NCBI GenBank assembly: GCA_945910005.1
Contig: OX246744.1
Location: 902,199-966,198, forward strand
Origin: Isoperla grammatica
Taxonomy: Eukaryota; Arthropoda; Insecta; Plecoptera; Perlodidae
Direction of reading: 5' to 3'
Length of the DNA stretch: 64,000 nucleotides
This document shows, in pieces, positions 47,510 through 59,500 of the stretch. The notes beneath the pieces are model-generated. The model did no database searches, was not told the DNA's origin, and saw only the letters and a program-made list of their open reading frames with translations. The translations under genes were made by a program, and so were the position numbers. How positions within the stretch are numbered: the first letter of the stretch is position 1; each line of letters starts with the position of its first letter.

Positions 47510-50500
47510 ATGCATTCCTGGTTTGCCAGTAGTTACAGGACTCTTCTCAGTAGTTTATGGCAGAGTGTAAGGAATATGTTTCTTCTTGGCTTGACATACT
47601 TGAACATATCATAAGGTGCTCATTATTTGCTTCTTAGCTCCCACAGAGACTGCAAATACACCACTATCGGTGGTAACTGGTAGGCCTACCTAACCGATCC
47701 TTTTTTTTCCTGTGCAGAGTTGGCCTCTTCAGCCATTCTTCTTTCTTGCTATCCAATACATGACTGCCTTTTTCTCTGTCCATCTCAATAAGTACATTTT
47801 ACAAGTAGCATAAAACCCCAGCCAGAAAAGCTGTCGTCATCGTGATCGGGATTGCAATCGTACATCATTACGATTATGTCGTGAACAACGCCACAGAAAC
47901 CATGTAAGTGAACTCCTTCACGATGTCCGGATTGTGGCTACAGCAAGTGTTTATGTGTTGTGTTGTAGAAGGCCTACCACAACCGTCTGGAAAAGTTAGA
48001 GGAGGAACTACAGGAATTGCTGCTGCTACAGGCGGCCTCGTGTGCCTGCATAGAGGAGACTACTACGACCACGGTGACCAGGGAACAAGGGATGGACATG
48101 GAACAGGAACAGGAACAGGAACAGGAACAAGAGCTCGAGTCGCACTGGGTACGCACTTTAGTCATCATTATCCAACTCTGCGTTGGGTCGCAAATTGATT
48201 GAAAATAGACTTCTCCGTCGTCTTCTGTCTTATCCCCACTCTTCCCCTCCTTTCCATCACATCCCAGTCTCCACCTCGCTGCTCCACGTCCTTCTTTACG
48301 CTATCCTGCGATCGTATGTCTATGTAGTTATCCTTAATTGTCCTTAGTCTCTCTGTATATTATCTTATTCACGAATATGTGTTTGTAATTTTGCCATTGT
48401 GTAAGTATGTATCTGTTAGTAGTTACGTGGAAGAGCGAGCGATACACTTATCGAATCTATATCTACATACATCTATGTAGCATTGTATCTCTGCAATAAA
48501 AATAAATTATATCCAAAGGTATCAATCTTTCCACCCATCTACACATCTTTGTCTTGCACACGGAGAATCCAACTATCACGTGTGTGTGTGTTTATGTTTC
48601 AACAGCCTGGGGGGTACCCGGACCCTCGTCAACAGCCTGGGGGGTACGCGGACCCTCGTCAACAGCCAACCAGCGCAGACATGGAAGAGGAACATGATCC
48701 GGTCAGTACACAAGTGTCGAGATACCAGGCGGGTGACGTCACAATTGCCATACTCTCTCTCTCTCTCTCTCTCCCTCTCTTTTCTTCTCTTATGCCCACA
48801 TTGCCACATTTATGTCATCATGCGTCTCGCCAACCAATAGAGACAAGCCTCCAGCCCTCCTGGCATTCCTTTGTTCTACTGCCATACTATGGCCTTCTTC
48901 TTAGTATGTAAACGTTGAGTGTAACTGTCTGTCACAGATGTGCCCGTACAGTGAGCAGTGTGCTGCCAATAACACCAGCCGCATCCCGCCGGAGCAGCAG
49001 GACCGAGACATAGCAGAGGTCAGTGTCAGCAGAGTCAACACCGTCAGAGCGTCAGTCCAAGAGTGACTGAGATCTGACATGTTCTGTTTGTCTGTCTAGC
49101 CGTATCTCTACCCCGAGCGCTGTGCAGTGTACAAGAGATGCAGAGATTCGATAGAGCCGTTTCCGGAACCGGAACAGGAACCAGAACCAGCACCGGTGAG
49201 TTAATCTTTTGGATTTTATGATTAAAGATCTTCACATCAACAACCACAGAAGCAGAACCCATAAATTTAAACCCTCAACGTTAGTGAACGCAACGAATTG
49301 AGCCATGTAATTACTTTAATGGCCGGCTTTTTTACTTTCAAACAAATATTTTAGATGTAAGCCAGAATTGGTCGTTGCAACTTCTTCTTTTCCTATGCCC
49401 GCATTTTTGGCTTACTGGGCCATCATGCATTTTCTGGTTTTCCAGTAGAGACAGGCTTCCTTTGCCTCATCGCTCATGCCAGGTGGAAGGGCATCTACTT
49501 CATCTTTAAATGCTCTCTGTTCTGTTCCTCCCTCCCACATAGACTGCACATACTGCTGTTGGTGATTCCTATTCGATGTAGGTAGGTGCTTTCCAAGCAG
49601 ATCGTGTCCAAGTTAGCGGAGAGTTAGATATTTACTTGGAAGTCACTTAATGCAGGACATGTCACTAATACTCTTACTGCTAATAACGTTACAGCAACAC
49701 TCATACCACGAGGAGGTTCCTACATACAATGGTCGTCGCTCATTCGACGCACCCATGCCGGCTACAAACCAGGTGAATATCTGTAACTTATTGATTGTTA
49801 TTAGTATCATTATTATTGATATTGCTAGATGAATTTCGTGAATATGGTCGACGCGAAGAAGTTCACTCACTGGATTCAAGTGCCTAATTTTATCGACTTG
49901 CTTGCGATGTAGCGGCAATCTAGCGGCCTGAGTTGGAACTTCATTCGTGGACGTGTGTCGCCATGCGCTCAATGTTGAACGGGCCCAGTTTTCTGTATTA
50001 TTCTGGTAACGCTAGTAAGGTATTTGTGAATATACGACCCCGAAATACGAAGGAATCGGTTTATGCCTATAATCCTGTACTGGCTACGCCACTAACTAAC
50101 GTCCATCTTGGCGCAGGAATGCCCCGTTGTTCCCTATTGTCGCTCGGCGAAGCGCCGCCCAAAAACACAAGAACCACAACCACGCCGACCATCACAAGAA
50201 CCACTACCACGGCGAGAACCGAGCGAGATGGAACCGGAAATAGAGGATCTCTACATACGCGTCTCGAAAGACCGACTTCCGGAAACGTCGTCCGAACGTC
50301 GCCGAAGCTCTTCGGCTCCCGCCGACACCAACACGAAGAGGAACTCGGGCGGCAACGACAAGGGTAAATCTACTCCTCCCTTATCTACCGCGACCCCTTT
50401 CACGCAAGCTGTGCATGAACATGTAGAGCTTTCACACACTAGAATAATCGCGCACTTATCATTTCCTCAATCAATCTTTCGCGCACTAGGGAAGTCGCAG

Positions 50501-53500
50501 ACCAGAGAGTCCGCGCACTGTAGAAGTCACGGACCAAAGCATTCGCGAACTCGAGGTTTCGCGCACTTGGGAAGTCGCGTACTAGAGAAGTCGCGTAGAG
50601 AAGTATAAAGATAGAGTACAGTTTTCGCACACTAGAGCATTCGCGAACTAGAGTTTTCGCACACTAGAGCAGTCACGGATCAGAACATTCGCTCTTTAAA
50701 GAAGCCGCGGACTAGACCATTCGCGCACTTTAATTCTCCCTCACAAGATATCGTGTTCCCGTCGTGTTTCTACACTTGTACCGTCATGGCTTCCACTCGG
50801 TGTTGTGTGTCGCAGATACCTGTCTGGCCCCCTGCAGGGCAAGACCCCCGCCACCCCTTTGCCCGGCCATCAACTTCTGCAAGGGGAAACCGTCGCCACC
50901 CCACGCGCTCGCACAACCCGAAGACGAGGTGCAACAACCCGAACTCGCGCCGGAAGGACCCGAGCTCGAAGTGCTACGACGCGATCAGGTCCAATCGACG
51001 CGCGATTCGGGGTCCTGTAGGGAGGACTGCAAGTACCGACCGTGCAGGGACGACCGAGAACGTAGGTGCTCGAGCAAGGACGACCCGTTGCGCCGTGACG
51101 TCAGGTCCAGCAGGGACAACGTGGGTCGCAGCGAGTACAGATCGTCAAGGGACGGCCTTGAGCGCCGCGAGGTTCGGCCCTCCAGCAGGGACGAACCCGT
51201 GCGTCGTGACGTCAGAACCTGCAGAGCCGACCCCGAGCGCGAGAACGCGTGCTCCAAGTTCGACTGGGCGATCGAGGTGGGTTTCCATAGCGTTGACAGT
51301 TCCGCCGTCACCTCACAGATGGCGCCACACTGTTCGTCTATGTGGCCCACCGACGTTTGGCGCTATCTGTCGTGTACATTGGAACTACCAACGATATTGG
51401 TTTCACGGCAGTCACGTGATGGTATGACGAGTTGCAAGACCAGTCTGATATTGCACCGTGATCCTTTTACCACTTGTGTGCACCGGGTGCACTCTGGTGT
51501 CACTCTAACCATCACAGTCATGTCATTTGACTCTGGTTCAGTGTGCGCTTGGGTATCGTGTTTCTCTATGTGTTGTGTTCCGACCCGGTGTAGCAACTGC
51601 GTCTGGAGCGTCAACAGTACAAGGCGCTGCAGAACGCCAACCAGAAGCTGCGCGACATGTTGAACGGGGCGCGAGCCACGGTCAAGGAGGCGGTGGACTC
51701 GCGTCGCACCTCGCTCGACTACTCTCGCCGGGCGAGCGAGCGCCAGGAGACGGCTCGCATCGAGACGGAGAACCTCAAGAGGGCGCTGCAAGACATGAAG
51801 GTAAGGAAGTCTTATACCCTGTTTACATGGCGGACTGAGTCCGGTACTGAGTACGGTCCAGGGCCATGTAAACACCCAAAAAATGGGACCGAACCGACTG
51901 GGTCCGGTCCGCCAAAAAAGCTAGACCGTACCGAAAGATCGACTCAGTCCTATCATGTAAACGGGTAGAACGTACTAACTGAAGAATTGAAACTATGAAC
52001 GAACGTTGTTTGTAGGTGAATAAGATGGAAAATGATTGCAGTTTCCATCAACAAAAATTAAGTAAAATATTTACAACAGCTTGGAAACTTGTGTTCGCCG
52101 GGATGCATCGTTAAATTAATTCTATATGGCAGAAGGAAAAAGTAGGGTTATGTACGCTTAATGTGGCGCGAGACCGAAATCAAGTTTGAGTACACCTTCA
52201 TATAAACGCAAGCGACCATGACAGTTCTCAGTCTGGTACTCAGTACGGTCCGCCATGTAAACATAGCTTTAGTCGATGAGGATGTAAGGTCTGTATTGAG
52301 GACTCGTCTCTGTGTTCCAAGATGGAGAAGGATCAGCTGGAGGAGGAGGTCCGACTACTACAGGAACAAGTGGGGCTGGAGCGACAGATGTCGCTACGCA
52401 GTCAGGACGGCAACGAGGCTCTCGTGGCGTCGCAGGCGAGGGTGAGTAGGCCTACTTCGCCCTGACTAACACATTATTCCGTGTGGCCTTCGGTTAAACC
52501 GCGCTGTTATCGAGTTGACCATGGGATGGGGTAATCATTTGCAATCAGCATAGAGAGCACCGGGAGTGGTCCGGCCAATAGTCACTGAATATTGAATACA
52601 CTGCCAGAAACCACGTGAAACTTTGTATTTCATTGAAACGAATGAATATGTTCGCAATATTAGATAGCCCACTGCAGCTCCCCGAGATGTTTCCGGTGAC
52701 TTGTAGCAGGCAGTACTCAGTGGCCGGAACGCTCTCGGCGCTGCAGTGTAGCTGTGACGTTGGCCCGCCTTCGTTTGGCGCTACCTGTCGGGCACCTCTG
52801 CAACTATCAGCTCCGTGTGACTACACTGATGGCGCCACGCGTCCGATTACTGCACGTTGGCCCGCCTTCGTTTGGCGCTATCTGTCAGGCACCTCTGCAA
52901 TTATCAGTTCCGTGTTACTACACTGATAGCGCCACGCGTCCGATTACTGCATGTTGGCCCTCCTTCGCTTGGCGCTATCTATCGCGTAGCTGTTGAACTA
53001 CAAGTTCCGCGTTACTACACTGATAGCGCCACGCGTCCGATTACTGCACGTTGGCCCGCCTTCGTTTGGCGCTGTCTGTCAGGCACCTCTGCAATTATCA
53101 GTTCCGTGTTACTACACTGATAGCGCCACGCGTCCGATTACTGCACGTTGGCCCGCCTTCGTTTGGCGCTATCTGTCAGGCACCTCTGCAATTATCAGTT
53201 CCGTGTTACTACACTGATAGCGCCACGCGTCCGATTACTGCATGTTGGCCCGCCTTCGTTTGGCGCTGTCTGTCGGGCACCTCTGCAACTATCAGTTCCG
53301 CGTTACTACACTGATGGCGCCATGCGTCCGATTACTGCACGTTGGCCCGCCTTCGCTTGGCGCTATCTGTCGGGCACCTCTGCAACTATCACGTGACCTT
53401 CAGGTGAGCGAGTTGGAGGCGCAGCTGAAGGAGTGCGACCAGCGAATGATGGCGATGGACGCGCGCATACAGGATGAGGTGAGGATGCGCCGCGAGGAGG

Positions 53501-56500
53501 AGAACACGCTGACGTGCGCGATCAGGGACTCGGAGATGCGCGCGAGGGACGCCGAAGCGAGGGTCGACGACCTGGAGAAGAGGTTGGCGGCGACGGAGCG
53601 GAAGGCGGAGGAGACGGAGAGGAAGCGGAGGATGACGGACCAGGATCTGAGGAGCAAGGAGACTCTACTGGAACAGGAGTCATTGAAGAGGTGTGTAACG
53701 CTTTCGTGATGAACTTAGTGTAAGGGTCCTAGATCAATTTTGAAAACGATCTTATCCCAGGTGTGGCTAACCCCCCCCCCCCCTACTCCTAGGAAATCTA
53801 TCGACGAGACCGCCAAGGCCGAGACGAAGCGATGCCAGGACAAGATGACCAAGATGGCGGAGAGACTGCGCGAGTTGGAGACGCAACGCGACGAGCTGCA
53901 GGAGAAACTGCGCCAGGCCGACGTCGAGGTGGCGAACAAGTGCGCCGAACAGGACGCCGACTTCAAGGCGTTCAGAGAGGCATGTCAAGAGAAGGAGCAA
54001 CAGTTGGTCGCCGAGAGACTTGAGATGGTGCGGGTGGTGCAGGAACTCACGGCGGTCGCCAAGGAGCACAAGAACAGGTGAGCATTCGATTGATCGATCG
54101 ATTGATTGATTGATTGATTGACATTTGGGTGTAGCGTCCCGTAGTTTTTGCAACTTGGCTATAATCGAGACGATGAGTGGGTGAAGTATGAAGATGGTGT
54201 TTCGAGCAACGGGGCAAGTAGGATAGGAGGCCAGGGAGGAAAAGTGAAGAGGCTTCTCCACTGTCACTTGAAATCGTTGAAGGCATCTTTACTGACAATT
54301 TGCTCTTTTGGCTTCTGACGTCGGCCTCCAGCTAGACTGGATGTAACTCCTCTAGATGTCGACGTGACACGTCTTCCAACTGACCAATCAACGCGCACGT
54401 CTTGTGTTACAGAGTGGACGAGCTCACAGAGGTGGTTCAACAACAGGAGGAGGTGATCGCCTCGCAGAAACAAGCGATCGCCAACAAGGTAGGTACACAG
54501 GTGATCGCCTCCCAGAAACAAGCGCTCGCCAGCAAGGTAGGTACACAAGGTTTCTATACACACACATGTGCACGAGCAAGGTCTACTTGATCTCGTCGAA
54601 CTCCAACTTGCGAGTTGGACGAGCCTCCGCTAGGCGGAGATCAAGTAGACGTTGGTGCGTGAGAGCAATGACATTGAGCTGGCTGTGGTGGAGAAGCTAC
54701 AGGTGTCAACAATTTTACAAAAGAAAAACAAACTCCATAGAAACCATAGACAAATCCTACAGGGAAGGATTCTGCACCTGACCCAGACGCAACCTTAGTC
54801 TGAATTAAGCCGAAAGCTCTAAAGACAGCATAAAACAAGGGCGACATTATAACTGAAGTGCTAATACTTGATTGGCTAATACACCCCCGTCTGTGACCCC
54901 AGCACGACGGAGTAAAGGTCAACTAACAGGTGGGAGATAGGCCATGCAGGTGCGGAGCCTGCAGACATCCCCTCTGCTTGCAGGACGAGCAGGTGCGACT
55001 GGCCAACGAGGAAGTGAGCGCGGTGCGCAAGAAGAGCACCGACCTAGATCTGCAGGTGCGGCACCTGCGTAGCTCGGTGGAACACCTAGAGCGCAGCACC
55101 GCGCAAGACAACTCGCTGGCTGAGGCGCAGGCGATGCTGGCCAAGGCAAAGTAAGGCTCGCTCAACTCAACAGCCACCTGTAGAGATGTCCCTGAGTGTT
55201 TGGGGGGTTGTGTTTCTTATGGAGCGAAGCAACCCCAGCGTTCCCTTAACTAGACACATCTCTGCAGCTGGCTGGGCTAATTAAACAACTCACAACAACT
55301 AGCAACTATTTTTAACCTGCAGTTACTTTGTTGGAGTATCTTTTTTGTGTGTGAAAAATTACTTGGCGAAAAAAGAGTCAATAATGGGTTGTTCTGGAGA
55401 GAATCTCTTACTCCCTGCATCATCGATTAAGGTAGTTCTGGGGATTCTTGGGATCTTCTTGATCGACTTTATCGTCGATGATGAAGTTCTTCGCATAACT
55501 TCTTTATCGACTATACGTTTTTCCTCTTGGGATTCACGGTTTTCACGAGAGTCGATGAGAAGTTCTGGATACAACTCGACTGGAGATGGCGCGCGGCACG
55601 AAACTTTTCTGATGGCATTTTAGAACGGCTGTGGGAGGTGGAGTGGGGTGGGGGGGGGGATTGGGGGTTGAAGAAACGTTTTCACGATGACTCTTGTTAT
55701 GTTTTTTTTTCTCTTGGCCGCCCTCTTGGATTTAAAGAGAGTGAAGCCAAAACAACCGGTACAAAATATACTTTTCGGTACATTAGGAATCTCTATTTAC
55801 CAAAAAGTATAATAATGTCTTCATCCCACTAAGGGCCGGTCTTACAATCTCCTAATAAGAAAGTTATTTGTAGCAATTAAGTTATTTGGAGGATTTCAAT
55901 GGTTTTGATTGGTGGTTGCCATGGAGAAAACAAGCTATTCCACGAATAAGTAGTTATTGGGACATTCTAAGACTGGACCTAAATAAATATATAGAAAACA
56001 ATGCGTTTTGAATATATTTCCTATAGTGAGACACTAGTTGAGCGTCGGTTGTTGTCGGTTGCAGACAAACGTTGGAGGCTGAGCGAGACAAGTTGCTGAT
56101 CAAGGACAAGATCGTGGACGACCAGATGAACACGATAAAACAGTTGAAGGCGCAGCTGCAGGATCGCGGCGAGGAGATGAGGCAAGACTGCAAACAACTC
56201 GAGGAACAACTGCTCGCCGAGAAGCAACGCTGCATGAAACTCAAGGCCGAACTAGAGGTACAACACTATATTTCTTGTCAACCTGACACACCCTGCCAAT
56301 CACTCACCTCAAAGGGAGGTGGTGGTGTTTTGGAGATCATAAACGTCAATCATCCCCATTATTCAGCAAAGCACTCACCTTCTCAGCCGGTGCCGACAGC
56401 TGAATGTGAGCTGTGTGTTGCCAGGTAAAAGTGTTATGCATGGCGACAACGGGTGCCCCTAGGTGTAGGGGACGACTAAGGCTATAGGGTTTAGCCAACG

Positions 56501-59500
56501 GTTTAGCCGCGGTCGCTTAGCCGGTTCCCATACGAACACCGAAGTTAAGCAACCTCGGGCTAGGTCAGGAGATGGATGGGTGACCACTCACCTCTGAAAC
56601 ACTAGTTACCGTTGGTTAGAGCAGATTGGAGGGTTCGAAAGCTTGTGTAACAGCTTCGTTCTTCTCGTCAACTGCTCGGCAGTCCAGGTTAGTGGAGGAA
56701 CCTATATGACTGGTCAAAGTTACACCGTCCTTTCGGATGGGACGTAAAGCCGATGGTCCGCTTGGTACTTTTCGACAGGGGTAGGCTACGTGCCAGTACC
56801 AGGCTTCCCCTCCTCCCTTCCTCATTATCATTCATCAATCATCACTCATCAGGCTAAAGAGGGCATTGTGTCATACACTGGCCTTAATTACAATAAAATA
56901 AATAAAAATATAGGGTTTGTTTGTGTCCCCCGCAGGAATGCATGTGGAGCAAACAAGACCTGGAGACGCGGCTGGCAGAGGTGGACAGCGATCCAGACAC
57001 CCCCGGTAAACACCGGCCCGACGAGTCGCTGTCCAGAAACGAGCACTTGTTGAGTCAGCTGGAGCTACAGGTGGGTGGACAGGGGGGGGGCCTCGCTGTT
57101 CACACACGACCACTTGTTGAGTCAGCTGGAGCTACAGGTGGGTGGACAGGGGGGGCTCGCTGTTCACACACGACCACTTGTTGAGTCAGCTGGAGCTACA
57201 GGTGGGTGGAGAGGGGGGGGGCCTCGCTGTTCACACACGACCACTTGTTGAGTCAGCTGGAGCTACAGGTGGGTGGAGAGGGGGGGGGCCTCGCTGTTCA
57301 CACACGACCACTTGTTGAGTCAGCTGGAGCTACAGGTGGGTGGAGAGGGGGGGGGCCTCGCTGTTCACACACGACCACTTGTTGAGTCAGCTGGAGCTAC
57401 AGGTGGGTGGAGAGGGGGGGGGCCTCGCTGTTCACACACGACCACTTGTTGAGTCAGCTGGAGCTACAGGTGGGTGGAGAGGGGGGGGGCCTCGCTGTTC
57501 ACACACGACCACTTGTTGAGTCAGCTGGAGCTACAGGTGGGTGGAGAGGGGGGGGGCCTCGCTGTTCACACACGACCACTTGTTGAGTCAGCTGGAGCTA
57601 CAGGTGGGTGGAGAGGGGGGGGGCCTCGCTGTTCACACACGACCACTTGTTGAGTCAGCTGGAGCTACAGGTGGGTGGAGAGGGGGGGGGCCTCGCTGTT
57701 CACACACGACCACTTGTTGAGTCAGCTGGAGCTACAGGTGGGTGGAGAGGGGGGGCTCGCTGTTCACACACGACCACTTGTTGAGTCAGCTGGAGCTACA
57801 GGTGGGTAGAGAGGGGGGGGGGCCTCGCTGTTCACACACGACCACTTGTTGAGTCAGCTGGAGCTACAGGTGGGTGGAGAGGGGGGGGGCCTCGCTGTTC
57901 ACACACGACCACTTGTTGAGTCAGCTGGAGCTACAGGTGGGTGGACAGGGGGGGCTCGCTGTTCACACACGACCACTTGTTGAGTCAGCTGGAGCTACAG
58001 GTGGGTGGAGAGGGGGGGGGGGGCTCGCTGTTCACACACGACCACTTGTTGAGTCAGCTGGAGCTACAGGTGGGTGGAGAGGGGGGGGGCCTCGCTGTTC
58101 ACACACGACCACTTGTTGAGTCAGCTGGAGCTACAGGTGGGTGGAGAGGGGGGGCTCGCTGTTCACTCACGACCACTTGTTGAGTCAGCTGGAGCTACAG
58201 GTGGGTGGAGAGGGGGGGGGGCCTCGCTGTTCACACACGACCACTTGTTGAGTCAGCTGGAGCTACAGGTGGGTGGAGAGGGGGGGCTCGCTGTTCACAC
58301 ACGACCACTTGTTGAGTCAGCTGGAGCTACAGGTGGGTGGAGAGGGGGGGGGCCTCGCTGTTCACACACGACCACTTGTTGAGTCAGCTGGAGCTACAGG
58401 TGGGTGAAGAGGGGGGGGGCCTCGCTGTTCACACACGACCACTTGTTGAGTCAGCTGGAGCTACAGGTGGGTGGAGAGGGGGGGGGCCTCGCTGTTCACA
58501 CACGACCACTTGTTGAGTCAGCTGGAGCTACAGGTGGGTGGAGAGGGGGGGGGCCTCGCTGTTCACACACGACCACTTGTTGAGTCAGCTGGAGCTACAG
58601 GTGGGTGGAGAGGGGGGGGGCCTCGCTGTTCACACACGACCACTTGTTGAGTCAGCTGGAGCTACAGGTGGGTGGAGAGGGGGGGGGCCTCGCTGTTCAC
58701 ACACGACCACTTGTTGAGTCAGCTGGAGCTACAGGTGGGTGGAGAGGGGGGCTCGCTGTTCACACACGACCACTTGTTGAGTCAGCTGGAGCTACAGGTG
58801 GGTGGAGAGGGGGGGGGCCTCGCTGTTCACACACGACCACTTGTTGAGTCAGCTGGAGCTACAGGTGGGTGGAGAGGGGGGGGGCCTCGCTGTTCACACA
58901 CGACCACTTGTTGAGTCAGCTGGAGCTACAGGTGGGTGGACAGGGGGGGCTCGCTGTTCACACACGACCACTTGTTGAGTCAGCTGGAGCTACAGGTGGG
59001 TAGAGAGGGGGGGGGCCTCGCTGTTCACACACGACCACTTGTTGAGTCAGCTGGAGCTACAGGTGGGTAGAGAGGGGGGGGGCCTCGCTGTTCACACACG
59101 ACCACTTGTTGAGTCAGCTGGAGCTACAGGTGGGTGGAGAGGGGGGGGGGCCTCGCTGTTCACACACGACCACTTGTTGAGTCAGCTGGAGCTACAGGTG
59201 GGTGGAGAGGGGGGGGGCCTCGCTGTTCACACACGACCACTTGTTGAGTCAGCTGGAGCTACAGGTGGGTGGAGAGGGGGGGGGCCTCGCTGTTCACACA
59301 CGACCACTTGTTGAGTCAGCTGGAGCTACAGGTGGGTGGAGAGGGGGGGGGGGCTCGCTGTTCACACACGACCACTTGTTGAGTCAGCTGGAGCTACAGG
59401 TGGGTGGAGAGGGGGGCTCGCTGTCCACACACGACCACTTGTTGAGTCAGCTGGAGCTACAGGTGGGTGGAGAGGGGGGGGGGCCTCGCTGTTCACACAC

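Noticed and set aside
47822..47905. Transmembrane reading of coiled-coil exon 2 (KAVVIVIGIAIVHHY)
   Set aside because: That frame ends in phase 2 and cannot join the next exon without an immediate stop; the other frame keeps phase 0 throughout.
56494..56617. Functional 5S rRNA gene
   Set aside because: Substitutions break helices, it is single, intronic, and fused to a SINE-type tail.
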